This document shows, piece after piece, positions 7,653 through 13,576 of a stretch of DNA of 13,624 bases. Made by a program: the position numbers and the translations under genes. The notes beneath the pieces were generated by a model that made no database searches, had not been told where the DNA came from, and saw only the letters and a program-made list of their open reading frames with translations. Position 1 is the first letter of the stretch. Every line of letters starts with the position of its first letter. Source of the stretch: Pseudomonadota bacterium (GTDB lineage Bacteria > Pseudomonadota > Alphaproteobacteria > Rhizobiales > Beijerinckiaceae); the NCBI GenBank assembly GCA_023423995.1, contig JAFAEL010000155.1:1-13624 (forward strand). The letters run 5' to 3'.

Positions 7653-8359
7653 GCGAGCTGTTCCGGGCCGCGTCCGTCGAGGCCCGGCTCGTCGAGCATC
7701 GCTGGCCCTGGGCGGAGCAGAACGCGGCCGCCATCGCGGCGAACTGGGAGCGGCGGCGCCGGCGCACGCCCGCCATCTTCAACGGCCGCGTCCTCATGGT
7801 GGCGGGGACGCGCCGCGCCGGCGGCACCGTGCAGGCCGAGTTCTTCGCCACAGACTACGCGAACCTCATCGCCTGGGTGGATGCCGGCTTCCCGGACCCC
7901 TCCGTGGCGAACGGCTTCGCCATGGGGGCCCTGCGCACGGCGGACGGCGCCTTCATCCTCGGCGAGATGGGCGCGCATACGGCCAATGCCGGGCGCCTCT
8001 ACTTCCCCTGCGGCACGCCCGACCTCACCGACGTCACGCCGGACGGCACGGTCGACCTCGCCGCCAGCCTCGTCCGCGAGATCGAGGAGGAGACCGGCAT
8101 CCGCGAGGACGAGCTCGCGATCGAGCCCGGCTGGACGATCGTCCGCGAAGCCGGGCTCCTCGCCTTCATGCGGATCGCGCGCCTCGCCTGGCCGGCGGAG
8201 GCGGCGCGGGCGCGGATCCTGGCGCACCTGAAGGCCGACCCGAGCCCCGAACTGTCCGACATCCGCATCGTCCGCCGCCTCGCCGATCTCGGCGATGCGC
8301 CCGTCCCGGCGGTGGTGCCCGCCTTCCTGGCGAGCGCCTTCGCGGCCGCTCAGCGATAG
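7649..8359 (+). CDS. NUDIX hydrolase
   Basis: NUDIX enzymes cleave nucleoside diphosphates linked to another group. The 236-aa protein has FNGRVLMVAG (44-53), ANGFAMGALRTADGAFILGE (87-106), ANAGRLYFPCGTPD and the NUDIX helix with REIEEETGI (143-151), which matches the R-E-U-x-E-E-x-G-U core including the metal-binding glutamates. The upstream half of the box is not canonical: V135 stands where the consensus has Glu, and the consensus Gly is absent. From memory, this VDLxxSxxRE arrangement recurs in a proteobacterial NUDIX subfamily, so activity is still plausible. It starts with GTG at 7649, overlapping the PhzF stop by 4 bases, and is the last gene of the pdxY set. Its end overlaps a convergent lipoprotein gene by 10 bases. 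Substrate unknown; housekeeping metabolite repair is an inference. Confidence 0.88.
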   Translation: MSELFRAASVEARLVEHRWPWAEQNAAAIAANWERRRRRTPAIFNGRVLMVAGTRRAGGTVQAEFFATDYANLIAWVDAGFPDPSVANGFAMGALRTADGAFILGEMGAHTANAGRLYFPCGTPDLTDVTPDGTVDLAASLVREIEEETGIREDELAIEPGWTIVREAGLLAFMRIARLAWPAEAARARILAHLKADPSPELSDIRIVRRLADLGDAPVPAVVPAFLASAFAAAQR

Positions 8360-8700
8360 CCGAAGCGGCTCTTGGTCGAGGCGAGCAGCGCCCGCGCATC
8401 GCCGTCCCGGCCCGCCGCGCAGGCGCTCTCCGCCCGGCCGAGATCGGCCGTCGCGCGGTTGTAGACGCTCTGCCCCACATTCCCGGTATCGACGTCGTTT
8501 CTCAGCACCGCCTTGAACTGGCCGATCTCGCCCGCGCAGCCCGACCCCTCCGGCATGCGGAACGTGCTCGGCGTCACGCCCGGGACGGCACCCGGCGGCG
8601 GCGCGGGCGGCGCCGAGGCGGTCTGCGTGCAGGCAGCGAGCGCCAGCGCGGCGCAGGCCACGCCGAAGGAGGAAGCGAGCGGCAGCGTGAATCGTGACAT
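8350..8700 (-). CDS. small putative lipoprotein (116 aa)
   Basis: The N-terminus is a lipoprotein signal: MSRFTLPLASSFGVACAALA followed by LAAC, with the lipobox cysteine at residue 24. A Pro/Ala linker (APPAPPPGAVPG) follows, and then a short helical domain with two cysteines: EGSGCAGEIGQFKAVLRND, SVYNRATADLGRAESACAAG and ALLASTKSRFGYR. The spaced cysteines could form a disulfide. From memory, similar small exported proteins with a GCAG...SVYN...ACAAG pattern are widespread and uncharacterised in Hyphomicrobiales. I chose the ATG at 8700 because AGGGA lies 6 bases upstream and it gives a clean signal peptide; the frame is open to 8754. The gene converges on the NUDIX gene with a 10-base overlap and lies 55 bases after the helix-turn-helix repeat gene on the same strand. 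Confidence 0.8.
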   Translation of the reverse strand: MSRFTLPLASSFGVACAALALAACTQTASAPPAPPPGAVPGVTPSTFRMPEGSGCAGEIGQFKAVLRNDVDTGNVGQSVYNRATADLGRAESACAAGRDGDARALLASTKSRFGYR

Positions 8701-8755
8701 CCGGGATCCCTGAAGGCCGATGGGGCCGCCCCCTGGAGAGCGGAGGCTCCGCATC

Positions 8756-9754
8756 TCACGGGATCGGCCAGAGCGACAAGGGGATGGTGCGCACGGAAGG
8801 CGCCGGCACCGGCCGCGTCACGCCCGGCCGCCGCCGCCGCGGCCGCTTGCGCCGGATGCGGCCATAGGGGTCCTCCTGGTCGCGCGGCCGCGTCCAGCCG
8901 CCCGCCTTCGCCCAGTGCCACACCCGCTCGGGCGTCGTCCCCACGCGCGCCGCGATGTTGCGCACCGGAATCTCCGTCTGCCGGTAGAGGTCGCGCGCCG
9001 CTGCCATCACGGCCGGCCCGTAGGGCCCCCGCCGTCCCTTGTTCCTGACAGCCGGATGCCGTGTCCAGCCGCGCTGCACGATCCACCGGCACAGCGTCGC
9101 CTTGCTGATCCCGGCCTGCGCGGCGATGCGGCGGAGCGGCAGGACCGAGCCGGTCACGAGGTCGCGCGCGATCCCGACCGCGTCGCCGCCATAGGGCCGG
9201 CCCCAGCGCCGCGAGCGGTAGTAGTGCAGCCCGCCCTTGTCCGGCGGGTCCGGACGCCGCCAGCCCGCAGCCTTGCGCCAGCGGTGGAGCGTGCCGACGG
9301 AGATGCCGAGCACGGCCGCGATCCACTCCATCCCGGCGTGGCTCCCCTCCACCATCCGCCGCGCCGCCTCCTGCAGCTCCGGCGGATAGCGGCGGGGCCT
9401 CGTGCCGCGCGCGCCCCCTCCACCAGGCTTCGCCTGGTTCCCCTCCCCCTGTGGGGGAGGAGACGCGAACGGCGCCGCCCCGTCTCCTCCCCCGCAGGGG
9501 GAGGGGGACCCCCGGGCTTGTCCCGGGGGTGGAGGGGGCATCTCGACCCCCCCGCCAGCCTCACCCCGCCGCCACCCGAGCCGCCGCGCCCACTCGCCGA
9601 CCAGCCCCTCCCGGAGCCCCGACCGGGCGGCCGCCTCGCGGTAGCTCAACCCCTCCTCGACAACGAGCCCCCGCACACTCGCGACAACCTCCGCCGGATA
9701 CCCGCGCCCGGCCGGGCTGCGGGAGGGGGACGAGGAGGGGTCGAGGGGAGACAT
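8756..9754 (-). CDS. protein with four helix-turn-helix repeats
   Basis: This 332-aa basic protein consists of four diverged copies of a 45-50-residue helix-turn-helix unit, at about 17-62, 122-166, 187-233 and 244-290. Each copy has a helix with AAxxxG or IAAxxG, a recognition helix ending in W (for example GISKATLCRWIVQRGW and GTTPERVWHWAKAGGW) and a closing GWxR. The last three copies carry a PYG or RYP lead-in. The unit resembles the HTH of transposases and resolvases, but there is no catalytic domain, so it is probably a DNA-binding protein of unknown target. The C-terminus is very basic (RIRRKRPRRRRPG, from about 299). The linker between repeats 1 and 2 (about 73-114, Gly/Pro-rich with SPSPCGGG and PPPQGEG) is encoded by a large palindromic repeat. 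The ATG at 9754 has no good Shine-Dalgarno nearby. Confidence 0.75.
   Translation of the reverse strand: MSPLDPSSSPSRSPAGRGYPAEVVASVRGLVVEEGLSYREAAARSGLREGLVGEWARRLGWRRGEAGGGVEMPPPPPGQARGSPSPCGGGDGAAPFASPPPQGEGNQAKPGGGGARGTRPRRYPPELQEAARRMVEGSHAGMEWIAAVLGISVGTLHRWRKAAGWRRPDPPDKGGLHYYRSRRWGRPYGGDAVGIARDLVTGSVLPLRRIAAQAGISKATLCRWIVQRGWTRHPAVRNKGRRGPYGPAVMAAARDLYRQTEIPVRNIAARVGTTPERVWHWAKAGGWTRPRDQEDPYGRIRRKRPRRRRPGVTRPVPAPSVRTIPLSLWPIP
9414..9538. repeat. 125-bp nested quasi-palindrome inside the HTH-repeat gene
   Basis: Several inverted repeats are nested. The outer arms are CCCCCTCCACC (9414-9424) and GGTGGAGGGGG (9528-9538). A hairpin ACCAGGC-TTC-GCCTGGT occupies 9422-9438. Central arms 9440-9465 and 9481-9506 are complementary at 25 of 26 positions, and each itself contains a short CTCCCCC/GGGGGAG palindrome. 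A final hairpin CCCCCGGG-CTTGT-CCCGGGGG lies at 9509-9529. This is the architecture of REP/BIME-like or palindromic-element insertions, and a diverged relative appears at the window's right end. It is read through in frame as a Gly/Pro-rich linker. Confidence 0.85.
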
Positions 9755-10115
9755 GATATAAGTATAGATTCCTTCTTGGGTCGATCAACGGCTATCTGCG
9801 ATGCCTTGCGAGCCAGATCCCTGGATTCAGGTGCAGCTCCACCAGACAAACAGCAGCGTTCGATCCTAGTTCACCCGAAGTTCTGGTCAGGACCAAAACG
9901 ACCGTGAGAGGAAAGCGAGATTCTGGTGTAGATCGATCACAAGCTCATAGCTGTCGGCTTGCCGGGTGAACGCAATCAGAGTATTTGACCTCGACGAATG
10001 CGCGGGATTGGGCTTGTCTAAAGACGGGCTATCCTTCGTAGATAGCAGTCGGCGCTCATGGGCGGTGTTCTAATTGCTCCGCTCGTGCAGGATGGGGGGC
10101 GAGAGCTATACAATA
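9755..10115. other. 361-bp gene-poor stretch at the left edge of the accessory module
   Basis: I see no convincing complete gene. The stretch should hold the promoters of the HTH gene (leftward) and of the two-gene module (rightward). On the minus strand, TATACTTATATC lies directly before the HTH ATG and is AT-rich for this genome. A minus-strand frame from about 10069 to 9887 is open without a start codon and ends with a protein-like segment (FTRQADSYELVIDLHQNLAF) before a TGA. It might be the tail of a lost gene, but I cannot name it. No tRNA, attachment-site repeat or transposase was found. Confidence 0.5.
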
Positions 10116-11384
10116 ATGGAGAAACGAACAAAAGGAGCGTGGTTGCTCGCTCAATCGAAGAATTTGGATGGGTATTCTGGGGCTGGGGCTGCGCGGCTTG
10201 AGAATGTTTCATACTCTGGGAAGATCGGGCGCCTCTACAATCTGCTGAGGCGTCACGCCGACGAGGGAATGACGTTCACGATCTCGAAGGAGACTGTTGA
10301 GAAGGCGTGTCAGCTCAACGGCGTTGACAAACCAGCTCGCCAAATGGGCTTGCAGGTGCTCAAAGACGCCGGCCGGATTGACGTCACTAGCGATGGAACC
10401 GTCGCCGTCTTGGGTGCCACCACGCAGGCAGTTCTCGAGGCCACCGCTGAAATTTTCGACGATCAGAGGCCGAGCGCGGACGAGCAGGCGATCATCGATC
10501 TATCTGAGCGAGTTTCGGGCAGGCCGGTAAAGAGAGCTGAGGCGGAGGAATATATTTCCGACATGCATCGGCTCAAGGCGGCCGATGCAACTTCGCTCGT
10601 GGATCTTTCGAAGAAGACCGCGCTCCTCGATGAGGAGGGGGATCGCGGACATAGTATCCTTTTCAATTCGCACACATTTCGTGATGGCAAGTACGCGCAA
10701 AAAGCTCATCGGATACTTGAAGAGCTTAAGCCTGACGAGCGAGTCCGGCTCTCCGAAGTTCAGGACAAGCTAAGCCGCTTTGGAGCTCTCTACGATGCTG
10801 ACGTAGAAAAGATGCTTGGCCCTGTTCTCTATAGGCGACTTGTAAGCGTGGGGTTATTTGATCGCATGGAGGTGAACAACAGCACGGAGTCTGTCGGATA
10901 CGTCGCCTCTCCGAACGACTTTCAGAAGTACGGCCGTCCCTTTGAAGAGGACCCGATCGACGACGCGAAAGCTCTCATCGCTTCGCTCACCTATGGGCAA
11001 ACGCGCAGCCATTACACGCGCGGGCAGATCACAATGCCAGACGCGCTTATCCGCAAACTGGTCCGCGGCGACGAGGTAGGGGCGCGCGGCGTGCGCGCAA
11101 TTGGCGAAGATTACCGCGAGCTCGAAGCTCGCCAAGTGGTCGAGGTAACTGAACGCAGCATCGGGCGTTATACTATGCGTCTCCTAAAGAGGGATGTTGG
11201 AGAACTTGCACTCACGATCATTCGCGGTGGAGCGCCAGCGCAAGAGGCCGTCCTAATGGATGGCTCCCCAGCCCGTGCCTTCAAGGGTCCCCACGCGACT
11301 CGAAACGAGGTACGGGAAAAGAACGACATTGCCGACAAGCGGTTTGTCCATGACGCGCTGGATCGCTTGCGGAGCGGGGGATAA
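10116..11384 (+). CDS. uncharacterised protein of two-gene module, probable winged-helix segments (422 aa)
   Basis: I do not recognise a named family. The protein starts MEKRTKGAWLLAQSKNLDGY and has no signal peptide, membrane segment, Walker motif or obvious catalytic site. Three parts look like winged-helix folds. Residues 35-100 contain KIGRLYNLLRRHADE, ISKETVEKACQLNGV and LKDAGRIDVTSDGTVAVLG. Residues 184-262 contain FNSHTFRDGKYAQKAHRILE, VRLSEVQDKLSRFG and LYRRLVSVGLFDRMEV. Residues 281-365 contain LTYGQTRSHYTRGQI and AIGEDYRELEARQVVEVTER. The tail is charged. I prefer the ATG at 10116; ATG 10092 and TTG 10074 are in frame, and none has a strong Shine-Dalgarno. The next gene begins 5 bases after the stop, so the two are co-translated. 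Codon use is visibly more AT-rich than in the flanks. A DNA-binding or scaffold subunit partnering the downstream nuclease-like protein is my inference. Confidence 0.8.
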   Translation: MEKRTKGAWLLAQSKNLDGYSGAGAARLENVSYSGKIGRLYNLLRRHADEGMTFTISKETVEKACQLNGVDKPARQMGLQVLKDAGRIDVTSDGTVAVLGATTQAVLEATAEIFDDQRPSADEQAIIDLSERVSGRPVKRAEAEEYISDMHRLKAADATSLVDLSKKTALLDEEGDRGHSILFNSHTFRDGKYAQKAHRILEELKPDERVRLSEVQDKLSRFGALYDADVEKMLGPVLYRRLVSVGLFDRMEVNNSTESVGYVASPNDFQKYGRPFEEDPIDDAKALIASLTYGQTRSHYTRGQITMPDALIRKLVRGDEVGARGVRAIGEDYRELEARQVVEVTERSIGRYTMRLLKRDVGELALTIIRGGAPAQEAVLMDGSPARAFKGPHATRNEVREKNDIADKRFVHDALDRLRSGG

Positions 11385-11389
11385 CGGCA

Positions 11390-12604
11390 TTGGCGAAGGG
11401 TGCGGGTCTTGAGGAGTTGGCGCGAGCGTACTTCACGCGGCAGGGCTTTGTCGCCATCCGCAGCGTCTCGATCCAATTCGAGGAGGAGGAGGTCACCGAC
11501 GTTGACGTATGGTTGTACGGTCGACAGGGCGGCGGCGTGCGCACCCGTGCACTAGTCGATGTGAAGGATAAGAAGTCGCCGAAAGCCTTTGAGCGCGTGA
11601 TGTGGGCTCGCGGGATGCAATTGGCTCTCGGATGTGATCGTGCGGTGGTCGCTACTACAGACACTAACGCGAAAGTTGTACGATTTGCGCAACAGCAAAA
11701 AGTCGCGCTCTTGACCGCGGCTTTCTTGCGTCGTTGGGAGGGCGATGATGACGTCCTCAAAGATCGCCTTGCCCTTGAGGAATTCGCTTCTAACATCCAA
11801 TACTACACCGAACAGAAGCAGGATGGTGACTGGCTCAAGCAAATCGCCGCAGCGAAGTCCGCTGTTGTCAGCCTCGCCCCCTATCCGGCTTTCAATAAGG
11901 CGATCAAATCCTTCCGCTTCTTCGCCGAGCGCGCCGCAACGCGCCCACAGCACCGAGAACAGGCTTTGCGGGGTGCTTTTCTGTCAGCTGCGCTGGCATG
12001 CGTGGCTCTCGACGCTGCGTTGGAGAAGCTCGCGTTCGAGGAGCTCCCTGCGCGCCAGCGCCTCCTCTACTCGGGTGTGACCTACGGAGACGCCGGCGAC
12101 AATCGGGTTCAAGGAAGCATTGACACCGTTCTGTCAGTCATCTCCAACGGCATGAAGAATGGTCGTGCTATTGCGCGCCAAACTAGCGACGCTTTGAAGG
12201 AGATGTTCGCCGGGCTCCGCGCCGAAATTATCGCCGAGTTTTTCGCAAAGGAGCAGAATGCGATCCATCTGTTCACGGTGGCCCGCGAGCTTGAGTTTCG
12301 CGCCCACGCGCGCTACCGGGCCGAACTTACTGCGCTGAGCGTTGAAGCCAAGGCGATCATCGGGATCTTCGCCGACTTTGTCGGGGCCAAGCGGACACCG
12401 CTGATGAGTAGCGAGTTCGTTACTCCAGCATCCGCACCAATCGCTCCTCGACTATCCACGCCCTCGACTAGTGAGCCGGCGGTGTCCGCTAGTGAGTCGC
12501 CGGACGTTGTCAAAGCGCGTGGAGAGGCTACGACGGCCGAGCTTGGGGCCTCTGCCGCTGGTATGGAAGAAGCCGACCCGGCCACAAGCCCGAAGCTGCT
12601 TTAG
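11390..12604 (+). CDS. PD-(D/E)XK nuclease-like protein of two-gene module (404 aa)
   Basis: The N-terminal ~110 residues have the layout of a restriction-endonuclease-like fold. A first helix with acidic residues comes first (LEELARAYFTRQGF, E8/E9), then a strand with TDVDVW (D37, D39), then RALVDVKDKK giving D57-V-K59. A following helix and strand read AFERVMWARGMQLALGCDRA and VVATTD. The 18-residue spacing from D39 to D57 suits the family. Residues 110-350 are mostly helical with no membrane anchor (FRFFAERAATRPQHREQALR, ALKEMFAGLRAEIIAEFFAK). The last ~50 residues are a Ser/Pro/Ala/Glu-rich, probably disordered tail. The start is a TTG at 11390, with a G-rich GGAGCGGGGG 9 bases upstream and only 5 bases after the previous stop; the next in-frame ATG is far inside the nuclease domain. 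Base composition matches the partner gene. Nuclease activity is predicted from the motif only. Confidence 0.8.
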   Translation: MAKGAGLEELARAYFTRQGFVAIRSVSIQFEEEEVTDVDVWLYGRQGGGVRTRALVDVKDKKSPKAFERVMWARGMQLALGCDRAVVATTDTNAKVVRFAQQQKVALLTAAFLRRWEGDDDVLKDRLALEEFASNIQYYTEQKQDGDWLKQIAAAKSAVVSLAPYPAFNKAIKSFRFFAERAATRPQHREQALRGAFLSAALACVALDAALEKLAFEELPARQRLLYSGVTYGDAGDNRVQGSIDTVLSVISNGMKNGRAIARQTSDALKEMFAGLRAEIIAEFFAKEQNAIHLFTVARELEFRAHARYRAELTALSVEAKAIIGIFADFVGAKRTPLMSSEFVTPASAPIAPRLSTPSTSEPAVSASESPDVVKARGEATTAELGASAAGMEEADPATSPKLL

Positions 12605-12659
12605 CCGAGCCGTCCGGCCATCGCGGCGCTAAAGGCCGAGTTCGGCCCATCCTTCCATA

Positions 12660-12803
12660 AGCCGGCAGGACGGTCACCTTCGTCTTGACGGGCGTGCGGC
12701 CGTAGAGGTGGATCATGTCCTGGGTGAGCAGGCCGACGCAGCCGCTCGTCACGCCCGAGCCGATCGATTCGGGATCGCTCGAGGCGTAGAGCGTGTAGTC
12801 GAA
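12660..12803 (-). pseudogene. remnant of an L,D-transpeptidase (YkuD) C-terminus
   Basis: Reading leftward on the minus strand, the frame gives DYTLYASSDPESIGSGVTSG, then CVGLLTQDMIHLYGRTPVKT and KVTVLPA. This is the end of a YkuD/L,D-transpeptidase domain, with the catalytic cysteine in SGCV. The enzyme cross-links peptidoglycan in the periplasm. The N-terminal part of the protein is missing; repeats replace it. Two usual residues are also lost: the His-Gly expected shortly before the SIG segment reads LYA, and the Arg after SGC(V/I) is Gly. The frame runs on past LPA without a stop at the normal place. I take it as decayed and non-functional. It lies between the accessory module and the repeat cluster. 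Confidence 0.75.
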
Positions 12804-12820
12804 CACGGCCGGCCTTTGAG

Positions 12821-12879
12821 GGATCCTCACCCGCGGAGCGGGGGAGGGGGACCGCCGGAGGCGGTGGAGGGGGCGCTTC
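12821..12879 (+). repeat. GC-rich palindromic repeat, form A copy 1
   Basis: This 59-bp unit starts GGATCCTCACCCGCGGAGCG and contains the hairpin ACCGCC-GGA-GGCGGT, then GGAGGGGGCGC. A second copy with a single mismatch (12858 versus 13038) lies exactly 180 bases downstream. Confidence 0.9.
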
Positions 12880-12935
12880 CGGTTTGCCGTGTTTCCCTCA
12901 GGCGTCCGCCGCGCCGCCCCCTCCGTCAGCCGCGC

Positions 12936-12994
12936 TGCCCCCTCAGTCGTCCGCTGCGCGACCGCCAGCTCCCCCGCGGGCGGAGGAGCATCCC
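12936..12994 (-). repeat. GC-rich palindromic repeat, form B copy 1
   Basis: This 59-bp unit runs from TGCCCCCTCAGTCGTCCGCT to GGAGCATCCC. It recurs at 13134-13192 with two mismatches. Its reverse complement has the same plan as form A (CTCCCCCGCGGGCGG...CTGGCGG...GAGGGGGC), so A and B face each other, as in BIME arrays. Confidence 0.85.
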
Positions 12995-13000
12995 GGCGCT

Positions 13001-13059
13001 GGATCCTCACCCGCGGAGCGGGGGAGGGGGACCGCCGAAGGCGGTGGAGGGGGCGCTTC
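13001..13059 (+). repeat. GC-rich palindromic repeat, form A copy 2
   Basis: Copy of 12821-12879 with one mismatch (A instead of G at 13038). It is followed at about 13076-13130 by a more diverged B-like unit (CCCCCTCCGTCAGCCGCTGC). Confidence 0.9.
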
Positions 13060-13133
13060 GGTTTCGGATGGGACGCCCCCTCCGTCAGCCGCTGCGCGAC
13101 TGCAACCTCGCCCGCGTGCGAGGCAGGATCCTG

Positions 13134-13192
13134 TGCCCCCTCAGTCGTCCGCTGCGCGGCCGCCAGCTCCCCCGCGGGCGGGGGAGCATCCC
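13134..13192 (-). repeat. GC-rich palindromic repeat, form B copy 2
   Basis: Copy of 12936-12994 with two mismatches. It overlaps the 3' end of the DUF559 gene and provides its last codons and stop. Confidence 0.85.
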
Positions 13193-13551
13193 GCGAGTTC
13201 CGCGCAAGCCGCCAGGATCGTCGGCAGGACGTGCTCCGCGTCGTCGCCTCGGAGCACGTCGCGGGCCGGGAGGCGGAGGATGCGGATGCCGTGCTGCGTG
13301 AGCCACGCGGTCCGGTGCTCGTCGCGGGCGGCGCGGACGGGATGGTCGTGGGCGGCGCCGTCGACCTCCAGCGCGAGCCGAACTTCCGGGCAGTAGAAGT
13401 CGAGCACATAGGGCCCGACGGGGTGCTGGCGGCGAAAGCGGAAGTTGCCGAGCGCCTGGCGGCGCAGCTCGCGCCAGAGGATCGCCTCCGGGAGCGTCAT
13501 GGCGCGGCGGAGGCGGCGCGCGCGGGCGACGGTGTTCGATGGGGCACGCAT
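13141..13551 (-). CDS. DUF559 endonuclease-like protein (136 aa)
   Basis: DUF559 proteins have a small Vsr-like/restriction-endonuclease-like fold and are of uncertain function. The domain is nearly complete: a helix with MTLPEAILWRELRRQALGNF (residues 18-37), then FRFRRQHPVGPYVLDFYCPE (37-56, D51), LALEVDGAAHDHP (59-71, E62 and D64), a helix, and HGIRILRLPARDVL with a closing helix to about 117. These are the canonical RRQHPIGPYIVDFYC and VEVDG motifs. I chose the ATG at 13551, with GGAG 7 bases upstream; the frame extends to 13608 but through low-complexity sequence. The last ~16 residues (GCSPARGGAGGRAADD) and the stop are encoded by a palindromic repeat, so the native C-terminus may have been replaced. 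DUF559 genes are often found singly near repeats or mobile DNA. Confidence 0.85.
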   Translation of the reverse strand: MRAPSNTVARARRLRRAMTLPEAILWRELRRQALGNFRFRRQHPVGPYVLDFYCPEVRLALEVDGAAHDHPVRAARDEHRTAWLTQHGIRILRLPARDVLRGDDAEHVLPTILAACAELAGCSPARGGAGGRAADD

Positions 13552-13576
13552 CGCGTCGCTCCGGGAGGGTAGGGCG

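Noticed and set aside
9780..9840. tRNA or tmRNA fragment as an integration site
   Set aside because: Some T-arm-like bases on the minus strand (CCTGAATCCAGG) but no cloverleaf, acceptor stem or CCA could be built.
10018..10212. 64-codon minus-strand frame starting inside the 422-aa gene
   Set aside because: Ser/Pro-rich composition, antisense to the start of a better-supported gene, no ribosome-binding site.
12599..12634. Terminator after the two-gene module
   Set aside because: CTTTAGC and GCTAAAG form a 7-bp inverted repeat, but the loop is 22 bases and no T-tract follows, so support is too weak.
12821..13192. CRISPR-like array
   Set aside because: Only two copies of each form, in alternating opposite orientations, with internal hairpins and no regular unique spacers or cas genes.
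12528..13409. 293-codon minus-strand open frame as one gene
   Set aside because: It strings together an antisense end of the nuclease-like gene, the L,D-transpeptidase remnant, repeat-encoded stretches (PPAGELAVAQRTTEGA) and an out-of-frame piece of the DUF559 gene.
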